A program made the position numbers and the translations under genes. Of a stretch of DNA of 64,000 nt, positions 27,040 to 34,994 are shown piece after piece (position 1 is the first letter of the stretch; each line of letters starts with the position of its first letter). The DNA comes from JBBIJO01 sp037445895 (GTDB lineage Bacteria > Bacteroidota > Ignavibacteria > Kapaibacteriales > UBA2268): NCBI GenBank assembly GCA_037445895.1, contig JBBIJO010000001.1:186001-250000 (forward strand). Direction: 5' to 3'. Below the pieces are notes generated by a model. That model was given only the letters and a program-made list of their open reading frames with translations. It had not been told where the DNA came from and did not search any database.

Positions 27040-28620
27040 ATGGATATTAAAAAGGGAAAGGTTTTATGGATTGATGACGAGATTGAGTTGTTACGTTCAC
27101 ACATAATATTGCTAAACCAAAAAGGCTACGAAGTTGATACTGCAACAAACGGGGACGACGGTATCGAAATGGCAAAAAACAACAGATACGACCTCGTTTT
27201 TCTCGACGAGATGATGCTTGGTATGAGCGGAATCGAAACATTATCGTCTTTAAAGGATATAAATCCTTATTTACCGGTAATAATGGTAACAAAAAACGAA
27301 GCCGAAACTTTAATGGAGGAAGCTATCGGAAGGAAAATCGATGATTATCTGACCAAACCGGTTAATCCGACACAAATTCTTGCTGTATGTAAAAGGTTCA
27401 TCGAATCCGAACGAATTAGCCAGGAGAAGGTAATGCAAGGTTATTTAACCGACATCAATGCTATACGGAATCAAGTAAATTCTTACCTCGACTGGGACGA
27501 ATGGGTCGATATTTACCTTAAATTAGTTAATTGGACACTTGAATTAGACAAACATCCTAATCTCGGTTTTCAAGAAACTTTGCAAGACATTTGGCGAGAG
27601 TCAAATGCGGTATTTACAAACTTTATAGAAAAGAATTATAAGAACTGGATTCATTCATCGCCCGGCGAAAATATTCCAACTTTTTCTCCACAAATCGTCG
27701 ATAAATATGTCGTTCCTAAACTCGACACACCGCAAAGCATCTTCTTTTTTATTATCGATTGTCTCCGGTTGGACCAATGGATAGTAATGGAGGAAATTCT
27801 ACAGCAATATTTTAATATTTCGAAAGAATACTATTGTTCCATTCTTCCAACCGCAACGCCCTATGCAAGGAACGCAATATTTGCAGGTTTGTATCCTTAC
27901 GAGATTCAAAAATTTTATCCTCAATTTTGGATAGGCGAGCTTAACACAGAGGACCACAAACAGAATGCTTTCGAAAAGGACTTAATGATTGAGCAATTAA
28001 AAAGGAAAAAGGCTAAACTTCGTTCTCCTTTAACCTACATCAAAATTCACGATACCGACTTCGGGAAAAAAATTGAAAACGAAATACAAAGACATACTCA
28101 AAATCATTTAACTGCGATTGTTGTTAATTCTGTGGATATGATAGCCCATTCGCGTTCCGATTATGCCATTTTGAAGGAAATTGCACCCAACGAGTCGGCA
28201 TACCGTTCGCTTACACGTTCGTGGTTCCAACACTCAAGTCTTTTAGGTATGTTAAAAGTCCTATCGACCTATCCAGATGTTCGAATCGTGTTAACAACCG
28301 ACCACGGCTCAATTCGATGTATGCGGGGAGTTAAAGTATTGGGCGATAGGGAAACCTCGACTTCTTTACGTTATAAATTTGGGAAAAATGTAAAATCGGA
28401 CCCACGTTATTCTATGCAAGTGAGGGATTTGACCGAATTGCGACTTCCTCGGATTTCCATCACAGTTAACAATATCATTGCAAAAGAAGATTATTACTTT
28501 GTATATCCAACAGATTACCATTACTACTTACAAAGGTATAAAGATAGTTTCCAACACGGTGGAATTTCATTGGAAGAGATGATAATTCCTATAGTTATGA
28601 TGGAGCCCAAAATCAAATAA
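27040..28620 (+). CDS. porX: PorX, bifunctional response regulator / PglZ-domain phosphatase of type IX secretion
   Basis: 526 residues. The N-terminal receiver has Asp12-Asp13, phospho-Asp56 in DLVFLDEMML and Lys in LTKPV. After a helical linker comes a PglZ-type alkaline-phosphatase fold (from about 230) with IDCLRLDQW, SILPTATPYARNAIFAGLYP (nucleophile Thr region) and TTDHGS metal ligands. This two-domain layout is the signature of PorX, the regulator of the type IX secretion system in Bacteroidota, which also has phosphodiesterase activity on nucleotides. The start follows a GAGGG ribosome-binding site. The usual kinase PorY and the secretion core are not in the window. It is divergent from the ClpB-like operon. 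Confidence 0.93.
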   Translation: MDIKKGKVLWIDDEIELLRSHIILLNQKGYEVDTATNGDDGIEMAKNNRYDLVFLDEMMLGMSGIETLSSLKDINPYLPVIMVTKNEAETLMEEAIGRKIDDYLTKPVNPTQILAVCKRFIESERISQEKVMQGYLTDINAIRNQVNSYLDWDEWVDIYLKLVNWTLELDKHPNLGFQETLQDIWRESNAVFTNFIEKNYKNWIHSSPGENIPTFSPQIVDKYVVPKLDTPQSIFFFIIDCLRLDQWIVMEEILQQYFNISKEYYCSILPTATPYARNAIFAGLYPYEIQKFYPQFWIGELNTEDHKQNAFEKDLMIEQLKRKKAKLRSPLTYIKIHDTDFGKKIENEIQRHTQNHLTAIVVNSVDMIAHSRSDYAILKEIAPNESAYRSLTRSWFQHSSLLGMLKVLSTYPDVRIVLTTDHGSIRCMRGVKVLGDRETSTSLRYKFGKNVKSDPRYSMQVRDLTELRLPRISITVNNIIAKEDYYFVYPTDYHYYLQRYKDSFQHGGISLEEMIIPIVMMEPKIK

Positions 28621-28649
28621 ATTCATTAATTTTGTAAAATATTTCGGGA

Positions 28650-28722
<73 letters not shown>

Positions 28723-28727
28723 CAAGA

Positions 28728-29411
28728 CTACCCCTTTCGATAACAAAATGGCAATCTTGAATCTAAAAATAACAGAAAGGAACCTTGATTAAGTTCAATA
28801 ATAACATCGTTACTTTCCGCCATATTTCTCGCCCCTTCCTTTCTCCCTAATTGAAGATTTTCACGCCTAAGGTTCCATCGAAGGTTTTGTGTTGTTAAAT
28901 TGCAAAAAGGTTGTGGTATTATCGAAATTATTTCGCCTTTTCGAACTTCCACATGAACGGAATGACTCAAAGGAATCCCGTAACGACCTAATTCATACAC
29001 ACAAATATTTAATTCTTGAGCAAATTTGATTAAAATACTCCAATTATTTAAAGTGTGTTCGAGTTCTCCACCCTGGAAGCCCACAACTAATATATTATGA
29101 AATCCTTTTTGAACTGCTAAATTCAATGCCTTCTCAAAATCATTAATTTCTTGGCTTGATTCTCTGATTATTTCAACATTATTGAAATATTTTTGCAAAT
29201 TTGAAGCATCAAAAGTATCGAGGTCGCCAATTACAAAATCCGGTAGTATCCCAATTTCAAACAACCGAATAGCCCCACCATCTGCTGCTATTATAGGTAG
29301 GTTCCTAAACTGTAAGAAAAAACCCAATGAGGGTATTTTAGCATTCAAACAAACAATACAATCAAAACTCATATCAAAGATTAAAGAATAGGTTTTTGCC
29401 TTTTCGACCAT
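28728..29411 (-). CDS. thiamine pyrophosphokinase
   Basis: Transfers pyrophosphate from ATP to thiamine, giving the cofactor ThDP. The N-terminal catalytic domain shows IIAADGGAIRLFEIGILPD followed by FVIGDLDTFD (nucleotide and metal-binding acidic residues) and later VVGFQGGELEHTLNN, all typical of the family. The C-terminal beta domain that binds thiamine is less conserved. An ATG at 29411 is given as start; an internal ATG at 29372 (MSFDCIVCLNA) is equally plausible, while the longer frame starting at 29432 uses a TTG inside a terminator. The gene converges on the tRNA gene. Confidence 0.88.
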   Translation of the reverse strand: MVEKAKTYSLIFDMSFDCIVCLNAKIPSLGFFLQFRNLPIIAADGGAIRLFEIGILPDFVIGDLDTFDASNLQKYFNNVEIIRESSQEINDFEKALNLAVQKGFHNILVVGFQGGELEHTLNNWSILIKFAQELNICVYELGRYGIPLSHSVHVEVRKGEIISIIPQPFCNLTTQNLRWNLRRENLQLGRKEGARNMAESNDVIIELNQGSFLLFLDSRLPFCYRKG

Positions 29412-29434
29412 CGATACAACACAAAAAAACAAAA

Positions 29435-29460
29435 ATAAAAAACCCTACCAAAAGGTAGGG
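29435..29460 (-). terminator. Rho-independent terminator after the ccm operon
   Basis: On the minus strand, CCCTACC-TTTT-GGTAGGG forms a perfect 7-base-pair hairpin followed by TTTTTTATTTTT. It lies 28 bases after the thioredoxin gene stop, so it ends the cytochrome c maturation transcript and separates it from the thiamine pyrophosphokinase gene. Confidence 0.9.
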
Positions 29461-29487
29461 AACAAAAAATAATACAAAATTATTCAT

Positions 29488-30132
29488 TTATTTATTTGCT
29501 CGTGCAATTGCATCCAAAAATTCAGTTTTTGAGCGCATTCCGACAAGCGTTTCAACAATTTTACCCTTTTTGTCAATTACAAAAGTAGTTGGAACAGCAT
29601 TAATACCTCCGTAAGCTCTTGCAATCGATTGAGTCTTATCAATGATGTTTAAATAACCAATGCCATTTTTATTAGCAAAATCGCCGACATTTTTTTCAGC
29701 GTTTTCAACATCCCGTTCCAAGACTATTCCAACAATCACATAATCTTTGCCATCGGATTCATTATGAATAGAAACTAAATCCGGGATTTCGCGTCGGCAA
29801 GGAGGACACCAAGTTCCCCAAAAGTTCAAAAGAACAACTTTCCCTTTTACATATTCAGAAAAACTAACTTCTTTTCCCTTCTGATTCCAAACAAAATCCA
29901 CTATATTTCCAGGTTTTGCAGGGGTAACTGTCGATACAACAAAAATATTAGGAGTTTTAGCCGGAGAAGTGTTATCAGTTGTTTTATTGCCATCCTGTTG
30001 TGTTAACTCGCTAACATCAACGTAGTTTTCTTTGCCTTTTGGTAATTCCTTACTTTCGCTTTTGCAAGAAGAAAAAGACAAAATAATTAAAATTATAAGT
30101 AAATTTGTTAATGCTGTTGTAATTCTACTCAT
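29488..30132 (-). CDS. TlpA/CcmG-like thioredoxin lipoprotein
   Basis: 214 residues. A lipoprotein signal peptide ends at Cys23 (ILSFSSC). A Ser/Thr/Pro-rich linker leads to a thioredoxin domain with active site WCPPC (Cys109 and Cys112) in NFWGTWCPPCRREIPDL, and a cis-Pro region AVPTTFVIDKKGKIV. Membrane-tethered thioredoxins of this type reduce apocytochrome cysteines before haem attachment. As the last gene of ccmC-D-E-F it probably fills the CcmG role. It is followed by a strong terminator. Confidence 0.88.
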   Translation of the reverse strand: MSRITTALTNLLIILIILSFSSCKSESKELPKGKENYVDVSELTQQDGNKTTDNTSPAKTPNIFVVSTVTPAKPGNIVDFVWNQKGKEVSFSEYVKGKVVLLNFWGTWCPPCRREIPDLVSIHNESDGKDYVIVGIVLERDVENAEKNVGDFANKNGIGYLNIIDKTQSIARAYGGINAVPTTFVIDKKGKIVETLVGMRSKTEFLDAIARANK

Positions 30133-30184
30133 TTTTTTACCTTATATTACTCAATAATAATATAGTAACGAATTAAATTGCAAA

Positions 30185-32494
30185 TTATTTGTTTTGAGTT
30201 TCTTCGAGAGTAACTTCCTTATCAACTTCTCGTAGCGATGGTTTAGGCGCTGGCTGTTTTCTATATTTCGTTATCGAGATGAAAAAGCCAACAACAATAA
30301 ACACTACTCCCAACCAAACTAACCAGATAAAAGGCTTTATCGTAACATCAGCAACAAACATTTCCTGTCCAAAGCTCAATTGAATACTTGATTGTTCAAG
30401 GTTTTCTGCTGGCTCGAACTTAGTAAAACCTATGGCAAAATCTTTAGTAGGGACTCTTCGCCAAACGGGGCTAAACGAGTTCGTTTTCATATTCAAAATT
30501 GAATATACATTATCGTCGAACTCTTTGCCATCAATGGTATATTTTAGTAACAATCCAAACATAAAATGATCGGTATTGGTTCCAACGTGCATTGAACTCA
30601 TATCGTAGGAAACAAACTCAATTGAGTCTTTCTCGGCCCAAGGAGCTTGTATTTTTTTCCCCTTTTGTAAAGTTATAGGAGTAAAAAAATCATTAAAGCT
30701 AATTGATTTAGGAGACACATAAACATCCTTCGAAACATAAGTTTTAATATCGGGTTCAAAGAATGGTTGTTCGAAGTTGTTAAATTCACTCCAATAAACT
30801 ATTGGTTTCAAAATTGAATTACTGCCATTAGAGGCAATTTTAATATGATATTGATACTTTTCACGATCTGAAAGATGTTTTTCAATTTGCTCTTTCGAGA
30901 CTAACTCGAATTGGTAATCAAATGCGTTTGCTTTGCCCCCTTCAATTAAATGTATTGTTCGGGTCTGCTCGAAACCGCCGGAAAGCATAGAACCAACAAT
31001 CAGTATAGCTATACCGAGATGCGAAACGAACGCCCCAACCCGTAAGTTTTTCTGTCGGATTTTTCGGACGATATATTTAATATTTACGATGAGTGAAAAA
31101 AAAGACGAAAAAATGAGAAAACCAAAGGCAAAGTTTTTATTGTTAAAAATTGTAAATACAACCCCAACAACAAAGGCTATAATCAAATCCCAAATATTCG
31201 ATTTGAACGCCGTTTTAATATCGGTTGTTTTCCAAGCAAAATACAGCGAAATTGCATTAAGCAACAGAATAAGAATTGCAATAGGTAGCATCCATTGGTT
31301 ATAGAAGTGGGGGTCGAGGGCGATTTTCTTTAAGCCAACCCAACCTTGGAAAATTGGCAAACTTGTGCCCAAAATAATAATAACAGCAGAAACAATCAGA
31401 AGTAGAGCACCAAGAACCGTTAAAAATTCTCTTGAATTTAGTTTATACGAAGACTTAATCTTCGGCAAATTCTTTAAACGGGCAAAGAAAATAATCGCCG
31501 GGAAAACAACAAAAATCCCTTGGAATATCAACAGTAAAACATTAACAACTTTACCAGGATCGACAAAGGAATGAACGGAAGTATCACTTAAAACGCCACT
31601 TCGAGTAAGGTATGTTGCATAAAGCACCGCAATAAAACTCAAAGAAGCAAGAACAAAATTAGTTCGGACTAAACCACCATTAAGACGTTGAAGAATTAAA
31701 GTATGCACCAATGCTGTAACAAAAAGCCATGGTATTAGCGAAGAATTTTCGACTGGGTCCCAACCCCAAAATCCACCCCAACCAAGCGTCTCATACGCCC
31801 AAAAGCCTCCGAGCATAATTCCTAAACCTAAAACTCCAGCTCCAAATAATGCCCATTTTGTTGTATGCTGAATCCAAGACGAATAATCTTTCTTCAACCA
31901 ACCAGAAATTGCAAATACAAATGGGACAGTCAAAAGGCTATAGCCTAAAAACAAGATAGGAGGATGGATGGCTATCCAATAGTTTTCCAAAATCGGGTTT
32001 AATCCACGCCCATCTTCGGGCATAAAATCTTTTGGGATATTTCCCCCAGGAAAAGATTCCCAAAGGTCGGCGAAAGGACTTTTGAAAATCAAAATTATCG
32101 TTATAAACAAAAGAACTAACGAATAGAAAGCTAATGGAAATCCCTCGGAAACTCGATTCTTTACAAAAAAGAATAGGAAAATTCCAATAATCGAAAGCCA
32201 GAGTGCCCAAAGCATAAAAGAACCTTCTTGCCCAGCATAGAAAGTAGAAAATTGAAGCAAGAATGGAAGTTTTTTTGAAGAATAACTCCAAACGTATGTC
32301 AACTGAAAGTTATGAGAAAAAATATTAAATAGCAAAAAGAAAGACGCGATTAAAATCGAGGTTATGCCCCCAATATATCCAAACCGCGCAAATTTTAACA
32401 ACTTTTCATTTCTCGTCTTATCATAAAATAAATAAAACAAAAACGATAACAACCAACCCGCCGAGGCTAAATATATTATAATTTTTCCAAACAT
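30185..32494 (-). CDS. ccmF: cytochrome c haem lyase subunit CcmF
   Basis: 769 residues, longer than the roughly 650 of E. coli CcmF, with about 14 hydrophobic segments. The tryptophan-rich haem-handling motif reads WGGFWGWDPVENSSLIPWL, preceded by ENYWIAIHPPILFLGYS with a haem-ligand His. A large periplasmic domain (about 530-720) separates the last membrane helices. With CcmE it attaches haem covalently to apocytochrome c in system I maturation. It is encoded 24 bases after ccmE and ahead of the thioredoxin lipoprotein gene. No separate CcmH gene is seen here. Confidence 0.93.
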   Translation of the reverse strand: MFGKIIIYLASAGWLLSFLFYLFYDKTRNEKLLKFARFGYIGGITSILIASFFLLFNIFSHNFQLTYVWSYSSKKLPFLLQFSTFYAGQEGSFMLWALWLSIIGIFLFFFVKNRVSEGFPLAFYSLVLLFITIILIFKSPFADLWESFPGGNIPKDFMPEDGRGLNPILENYWIAIHPPILFLGYSLLTVPFVFAISGWLKKDYSSWIQHTTKWALFGAGVLGLGIMLGGFWAYETLGWGGFWGWDPVENSSLIPWLFVTALVHTLILQRLNGGLVRTNFVLASLSFIAVLYATYLTRSGVLSDTSVHSFVDPGKVVNVLLLIFQGIFVVFPAIIFFARLKNLPKIKSSYKLNSREFLTVLGALLLIVSAVIIILGTSLPIFQGWVGLKKIALDPHFYNQWMLPIAILILLLNAISLYFAWKTTDIKTAFKSNIWDLIIAFVVGVVFTIFNNKNFAFGFLIFSSFFSLIVNIKYIVRKIRQKNLRVGAFVSHLGIAILIVGSMLSGGFEQTRTIHLIEGGKANAFDYQFELVSKEQIEKHLSDREKYQYHIKIASNGSNSILKPIVYWSEFNNFEQPFFEPDIKTYVSKDVYVSPKSISFNDFFTPITLQKGKKIQAPWAEKDSIEFVSYDMSSMHVGTNTDHFMFGLLLKYTIDGKEFDDNVYSILNMKTNSFSPVWRRVPTKDFAIGFTKFEPAENLEQSSIQLSFGQEMFVADVTIKPFIWLVWLGVVFIVVGFFISITKYRKQPAPKPSLREVDKEVTLEETQNK

Positions 32495-32518
32495 TATTGA
32501 CTCCTTAAAACTACTATT

Positions 32519-32899
32519 TTATTTTATAATATCTTCGACTTCTCCTTCGTATTTCGAAGGGCATTTAGTAATAATTTGATTTGAATAAAACACAGAACCT
32601 TTTACATAACCTTGAACCACAAATTCTTTCGCAATAGAGAAATTATTTGGTTGGGGACCATTATGCACGACTTTCATCTCTTTCCCTTTTTTATCCTTCA
32701 TATAGAAAGAGAACAAATTACTTTCTATTTTATAATCCGAAGGCTTCTCGCGAACCCAAGAACCAACTACTTGCACACGTTTACCAATTTCACTTGCCGT
32801 TTTGAAATCGGTATATTCGATAGAGCTTTTGTTAAATGAGAAGAGAATTACAACCAAAAAAACTACTGATAACAAACCTGCAACAATATATTTTTTCAT
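32519..32899 (-). CDS. ccmE: haem chaperone CcmE, CxxxY type
   Basis: 126 residues with one N-terminal membrane anchor (residues 4-22) and a periplasmic beta-barrel (OB-fold) domain. It carries haem from the CcmC/CcmD complex to CcmF. The covalent haem-binding motif, HxxxY in E. coli, is CPSKY here (Cys113, Tyr117). The Cys variant is known from archaea and some bacteria such as Desulfovibrio. A GGAG ribosome-binding site precedes the start. It lies between ccmD and ccmF. Confidence 0.93.
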   Translation of the reverse strand: MKKYIVAGLLSVVFLVVILFSFNKSSIEYTDFKTASEIGKRVQVVGSWVREKPSDYKIESNLFSFYMKDKKGKEMKVVHNGPQPNNFSIAKEFVVQGYVKGSVFYSNQIITKCPSKYEGEVEDIIK

Positions 32900-32924
32900 A
32901 ATAAAATCTCCAAATTGTTATTTA

Positions 32925-33074
32925 TTATTCGATTTTGCTACTTTTTTCGATAACTTTCTCCAACCTGTCAACTTTTCTTTCTATTCTAATTAAAGCATAA
33001 GCAATCCCAATCCATACGACAATAACGACAATGAGAACAACATAAAGTTGATTGTGAACCAAAAAATTATACAT
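32925..33074 (-). CDS. ccmD: CcmD-like small membrane protein
   Basis: 49 residues, read directly from the minus strand between ccmC and ccmE. It starts MYNFLVHNQLYVVLIVVIVV, has one transmembrane helix (about 10-30) and then a charged tail with RIERKVDRLEKVIEK. The size, single helix, charged C-terminus and position match CcmD, the small protein that helps release haem-loaded CcmE from CcmC. Its ATG overlaps the ccmC stop by eight bases, indicating coupled translation; it ends at a TAA 25 bases before ccmE. Confidence 0.85.
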   Translation of the reverse strand: MYNFLVHNQLYVVLIVVIVVWIGIAYALIRIERKVDRLEKVIEKSSKIE

Positions 33075-34122
33075 TTGCCTTCCCCAATTTGTTCGATAAA
33101 CATTTATACCTAATGATTATATTCAAAATCCAAAAATAAAGTAAAGTAAAAGAAGCAAACCCCAGACTAAAACCAAAAGTTTGCAAAAGATTAAGAGTGT
33201 TATCTTTGGCACTTAAAATTGGACCAGCAGTTGTATCGTTTGACGAACCTGGATGGTTTCCTTCCAACAATCTCGGCAGAACAAATACAAGGAATGGAAC
33301 GGTTACGAAACTAATAATTGAGTATACAGAACTTAGCCTTGCTTTGATTTCCACATTTTCAATACTTTGGCGAAGCACAAAATAAGCAAAGTAAATCAAT
33401 AATAACACAAAGATGGAAGTTTGTCGCGGATCCCAATTCCAAAATGAACCCCAATTAAACTTCGCCCAAATCATCCCAGTAACAGTTGCTAAAATTGCAA
33501 ACAACGTGCCCAAATAAACCGAAGCACTTGCTTTTAAATCGTCATTAAGATTTTTAGTTTTTAGATATTTAATCCCAAAAAACATCGCAAAAAGATAAGC
33601 CACAACAGCTACCCAAGCACAAGGAACATGAAAGTTCATAATTCGAATTTGTTCTTCTAGTTGGGGCACAAGAGGAAGAACAAATAATGGATTCACAGAT
33701 ATAGTTTCCAAATACTGAAAAAACTTACCATTGACATCGAATTTAACTTTTGCAATGATAGTATTGGTAGGGGAAAACTCGCTGGGAACAGTTTCGGCTC
33801 TTACTCTTAGTCTTTCAATTCGTTCAGGAAACTTGGGATGGTAAATCAAAAACTCATACTCACCACTTTCATCTACCAATTTAACAGGTTTAGGAACAAT
33901 CTTAAAATAAATCGGACCAGAATAATTATCGATATTTTGAGCAATATAAGTAAAAGTTCTAAAATTTCCACCAATATATGGAACAAAAGTGAAAAAAATC
34001 GTCAAAGTCATTAATGTCAATACAATATATTTCCACCAATGTGGTTTGGGTTTTTCGATTGGGCGCAGCAAGCCAACGACTAAACTTATAATTATCCCCA
34101 AACTAATAATCAGACCTTTCAT
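33067..34122 (-). CDS. ccmC: haem exporter protein CcmC with N-terminal extension
   Basis: 351 residues, about 100 more than typical CcmC. The C-terminal two thirds carry the core: FHVPCAWVAVVAYL (His ligand region) and the tryptophan motif WGSFWNWDPRQTS, then several helices and LPRLLEGNHPGSS with the second His. The extra N-terminal part has two hydrophobic helices and a periplasmic beta-rich segment (about residues 55-150). It handles haem for CcmE in the cytoplasmic membrane. It is the first ccm gene; the partner-switching operon ends 53 bases upstream. Confidence 0.92.
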   Translation of the reverse strand: MKGLIISLGIIISLVVGLLRPIEKPKPHWWKYIVLTLMTLTIFFTFVPYIGGNFRTFTYIAQNIDNYSGPIYFKIVPKPVKLVDESGEYEFLIYHPKFPERIERLRVRAETVPSEFSPTNTIIAKVKFDVNGKFFQYLETISVNPLFVLPLVPQLEEQIRIMNFHVPCAWVAVVAYLFAMFFGIKYLKTKNLNDDLKASASVYLGTLFAILATVTGMIWAKFNWGSFWNWDPRQTSIFVLLLIYFAYFVLRQSIENVEIKARLSSVYSIISFVTVPFLVFVLPRLLEGNHPGSSNDTTAGPILSAKDNTLNLLQTFGFSLGFASFTLLYFWILNIIIRYKCLSNKLGKANV

Positions 34123-34175
34123 ACCAAAAAAATATATTACCCAAAAATTGAATAACGAATTTACAAATTTTTAGT

Positions 34176-34619
34176 TTATTCTAAAGTCTTTTTTAAAATT
34201 AATTGATTTAAAGGATATCCCTCAGATTTTGGAAAATATTGAATAGAATCCATAATTTTCGTAATCAAAAAAATACCAAATCCTCCTTTTTGTTTATTCT
34301 GCTTTCTTCGCATAATATCCATCATTTCAACTTCATTAGGATTGAAGCTTGTCCCTTCGTCCAAAATAGAAATTTGAAACTCTTTCTTATGGGATTTAAT
34401 CTCGACAGTAAATTTTTTAGACCTATCGAAATGATATGAATGCTTCATAATATTTGTGCATGCTTCATCGGCAGCCAAAGCAATCTGGAAAGACTCGTTT
34501 TCTGAAAAACCAAAAGCTAATGCAGACTCATACACTAAATTACGCGCTTTTTCTAAACCAGAAAGTTCACCACTCAAAACAATTTTCTTAGTCTTATTTT
34601 TAATTTTATTTTTAATCAT
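34176..34619 (-). CDS. RsbW-like anti-sigma-factor kinase of the partner-switching operon
   Basis: 147 residues forming a GHKL ATPase, with IALAADEACTNIMKHSYH (N box), SILDEGTSFNPNEV (G1) and QKGGFGIFLITKIMDS (G2). It should phosphorylate the STAS protein encoded immediately upstream, with which its gene overlaps by eight bases. The target it would sequester (a sigma factor or another effector) is not encoded here. The G1 motif is less canonical (EGTSF) than that of the other RsbW-like protein at 21857-22273. Confidence 0.88.
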   Translation of the reverse strand: MIKNKIKNKTKKIVLSGELSGLEKARNLVYESALAFGFSENESFQIALAADEACTNIMKHSYHFDRSKKFTVEIKSHKKEFQISILDEGTSFNPNEVEMMDIMRRKQNKQKGGFGIFLITKIMDSIQYFPKSEGYPLNQLILKKTLE

Positions 34620-34986
34620 TCTTTCTCAAGATGTTATCATTGAACATTTGTATCGCCGAAGCATCCGACGGGACAATATCAAATATTAGAGGAAATCCAA
34701 GGAGTTCGAAAACCGACAACACTTTCGATTTCATTTCTGTAAGTTTAATATCTCCGTTGTTTTCGCGAATTTCCTCGACAAATGCCATAAAAACCCCTAA
34801 CCCCGCACTACTAATATACTCCAAGTCCTTGAAGTTCACTATAATACGAAAAATCCCTTGCGAAATTGCCGAACTAATCTTTTCTTCCAATATTGGAGCG
34901 GTATGAGCATCTAAACTACCTGAAATCTTCAATAGACAAATGCCTGCATCAATATTTTCCTGCAAAACATTAAATTTTGAATCCAT
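34612..34986 (-). CDS. STAS-domain anti-sigma-factor antagonist (RsbV-like)
   Basis: 124 residues, a single STAS domain. The phosphorylatable Ser lies in LEYISSAGLGVFMAF (Ser59/Ser60). The N-terminal half has GSLDAHTAPILEEKI, the usual strand-helix pattern. In partner switching it is phosphorylated by the RsbW-like kinase and dephosphorylated by the PP2C phosphatase encoded 8 bases upstream. All three genes are ordered phosphatase, antagonist, kinase on one transcript. Confidence 0.92.
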   Translation of the reverse strand: MDSKFNVLQENIDAGICLLKISGSLDAHTAPILEEKISSAISQGIFRIIVNFKDLEYISSAGLGVFMAFVEEIRENNGDIKLTEMKSKVLSVFELLGFPLIFDIVPSDASAIQMFNDNILRKND

Positions 34987-34994
34987 TGGACACC

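Noticed and set aside
28723..28726. Encoded CCA end of the tRNA
   Set aside because: The discriminator A is followed by CAAG, so CCA must be added by the nucleotidyltransferase.
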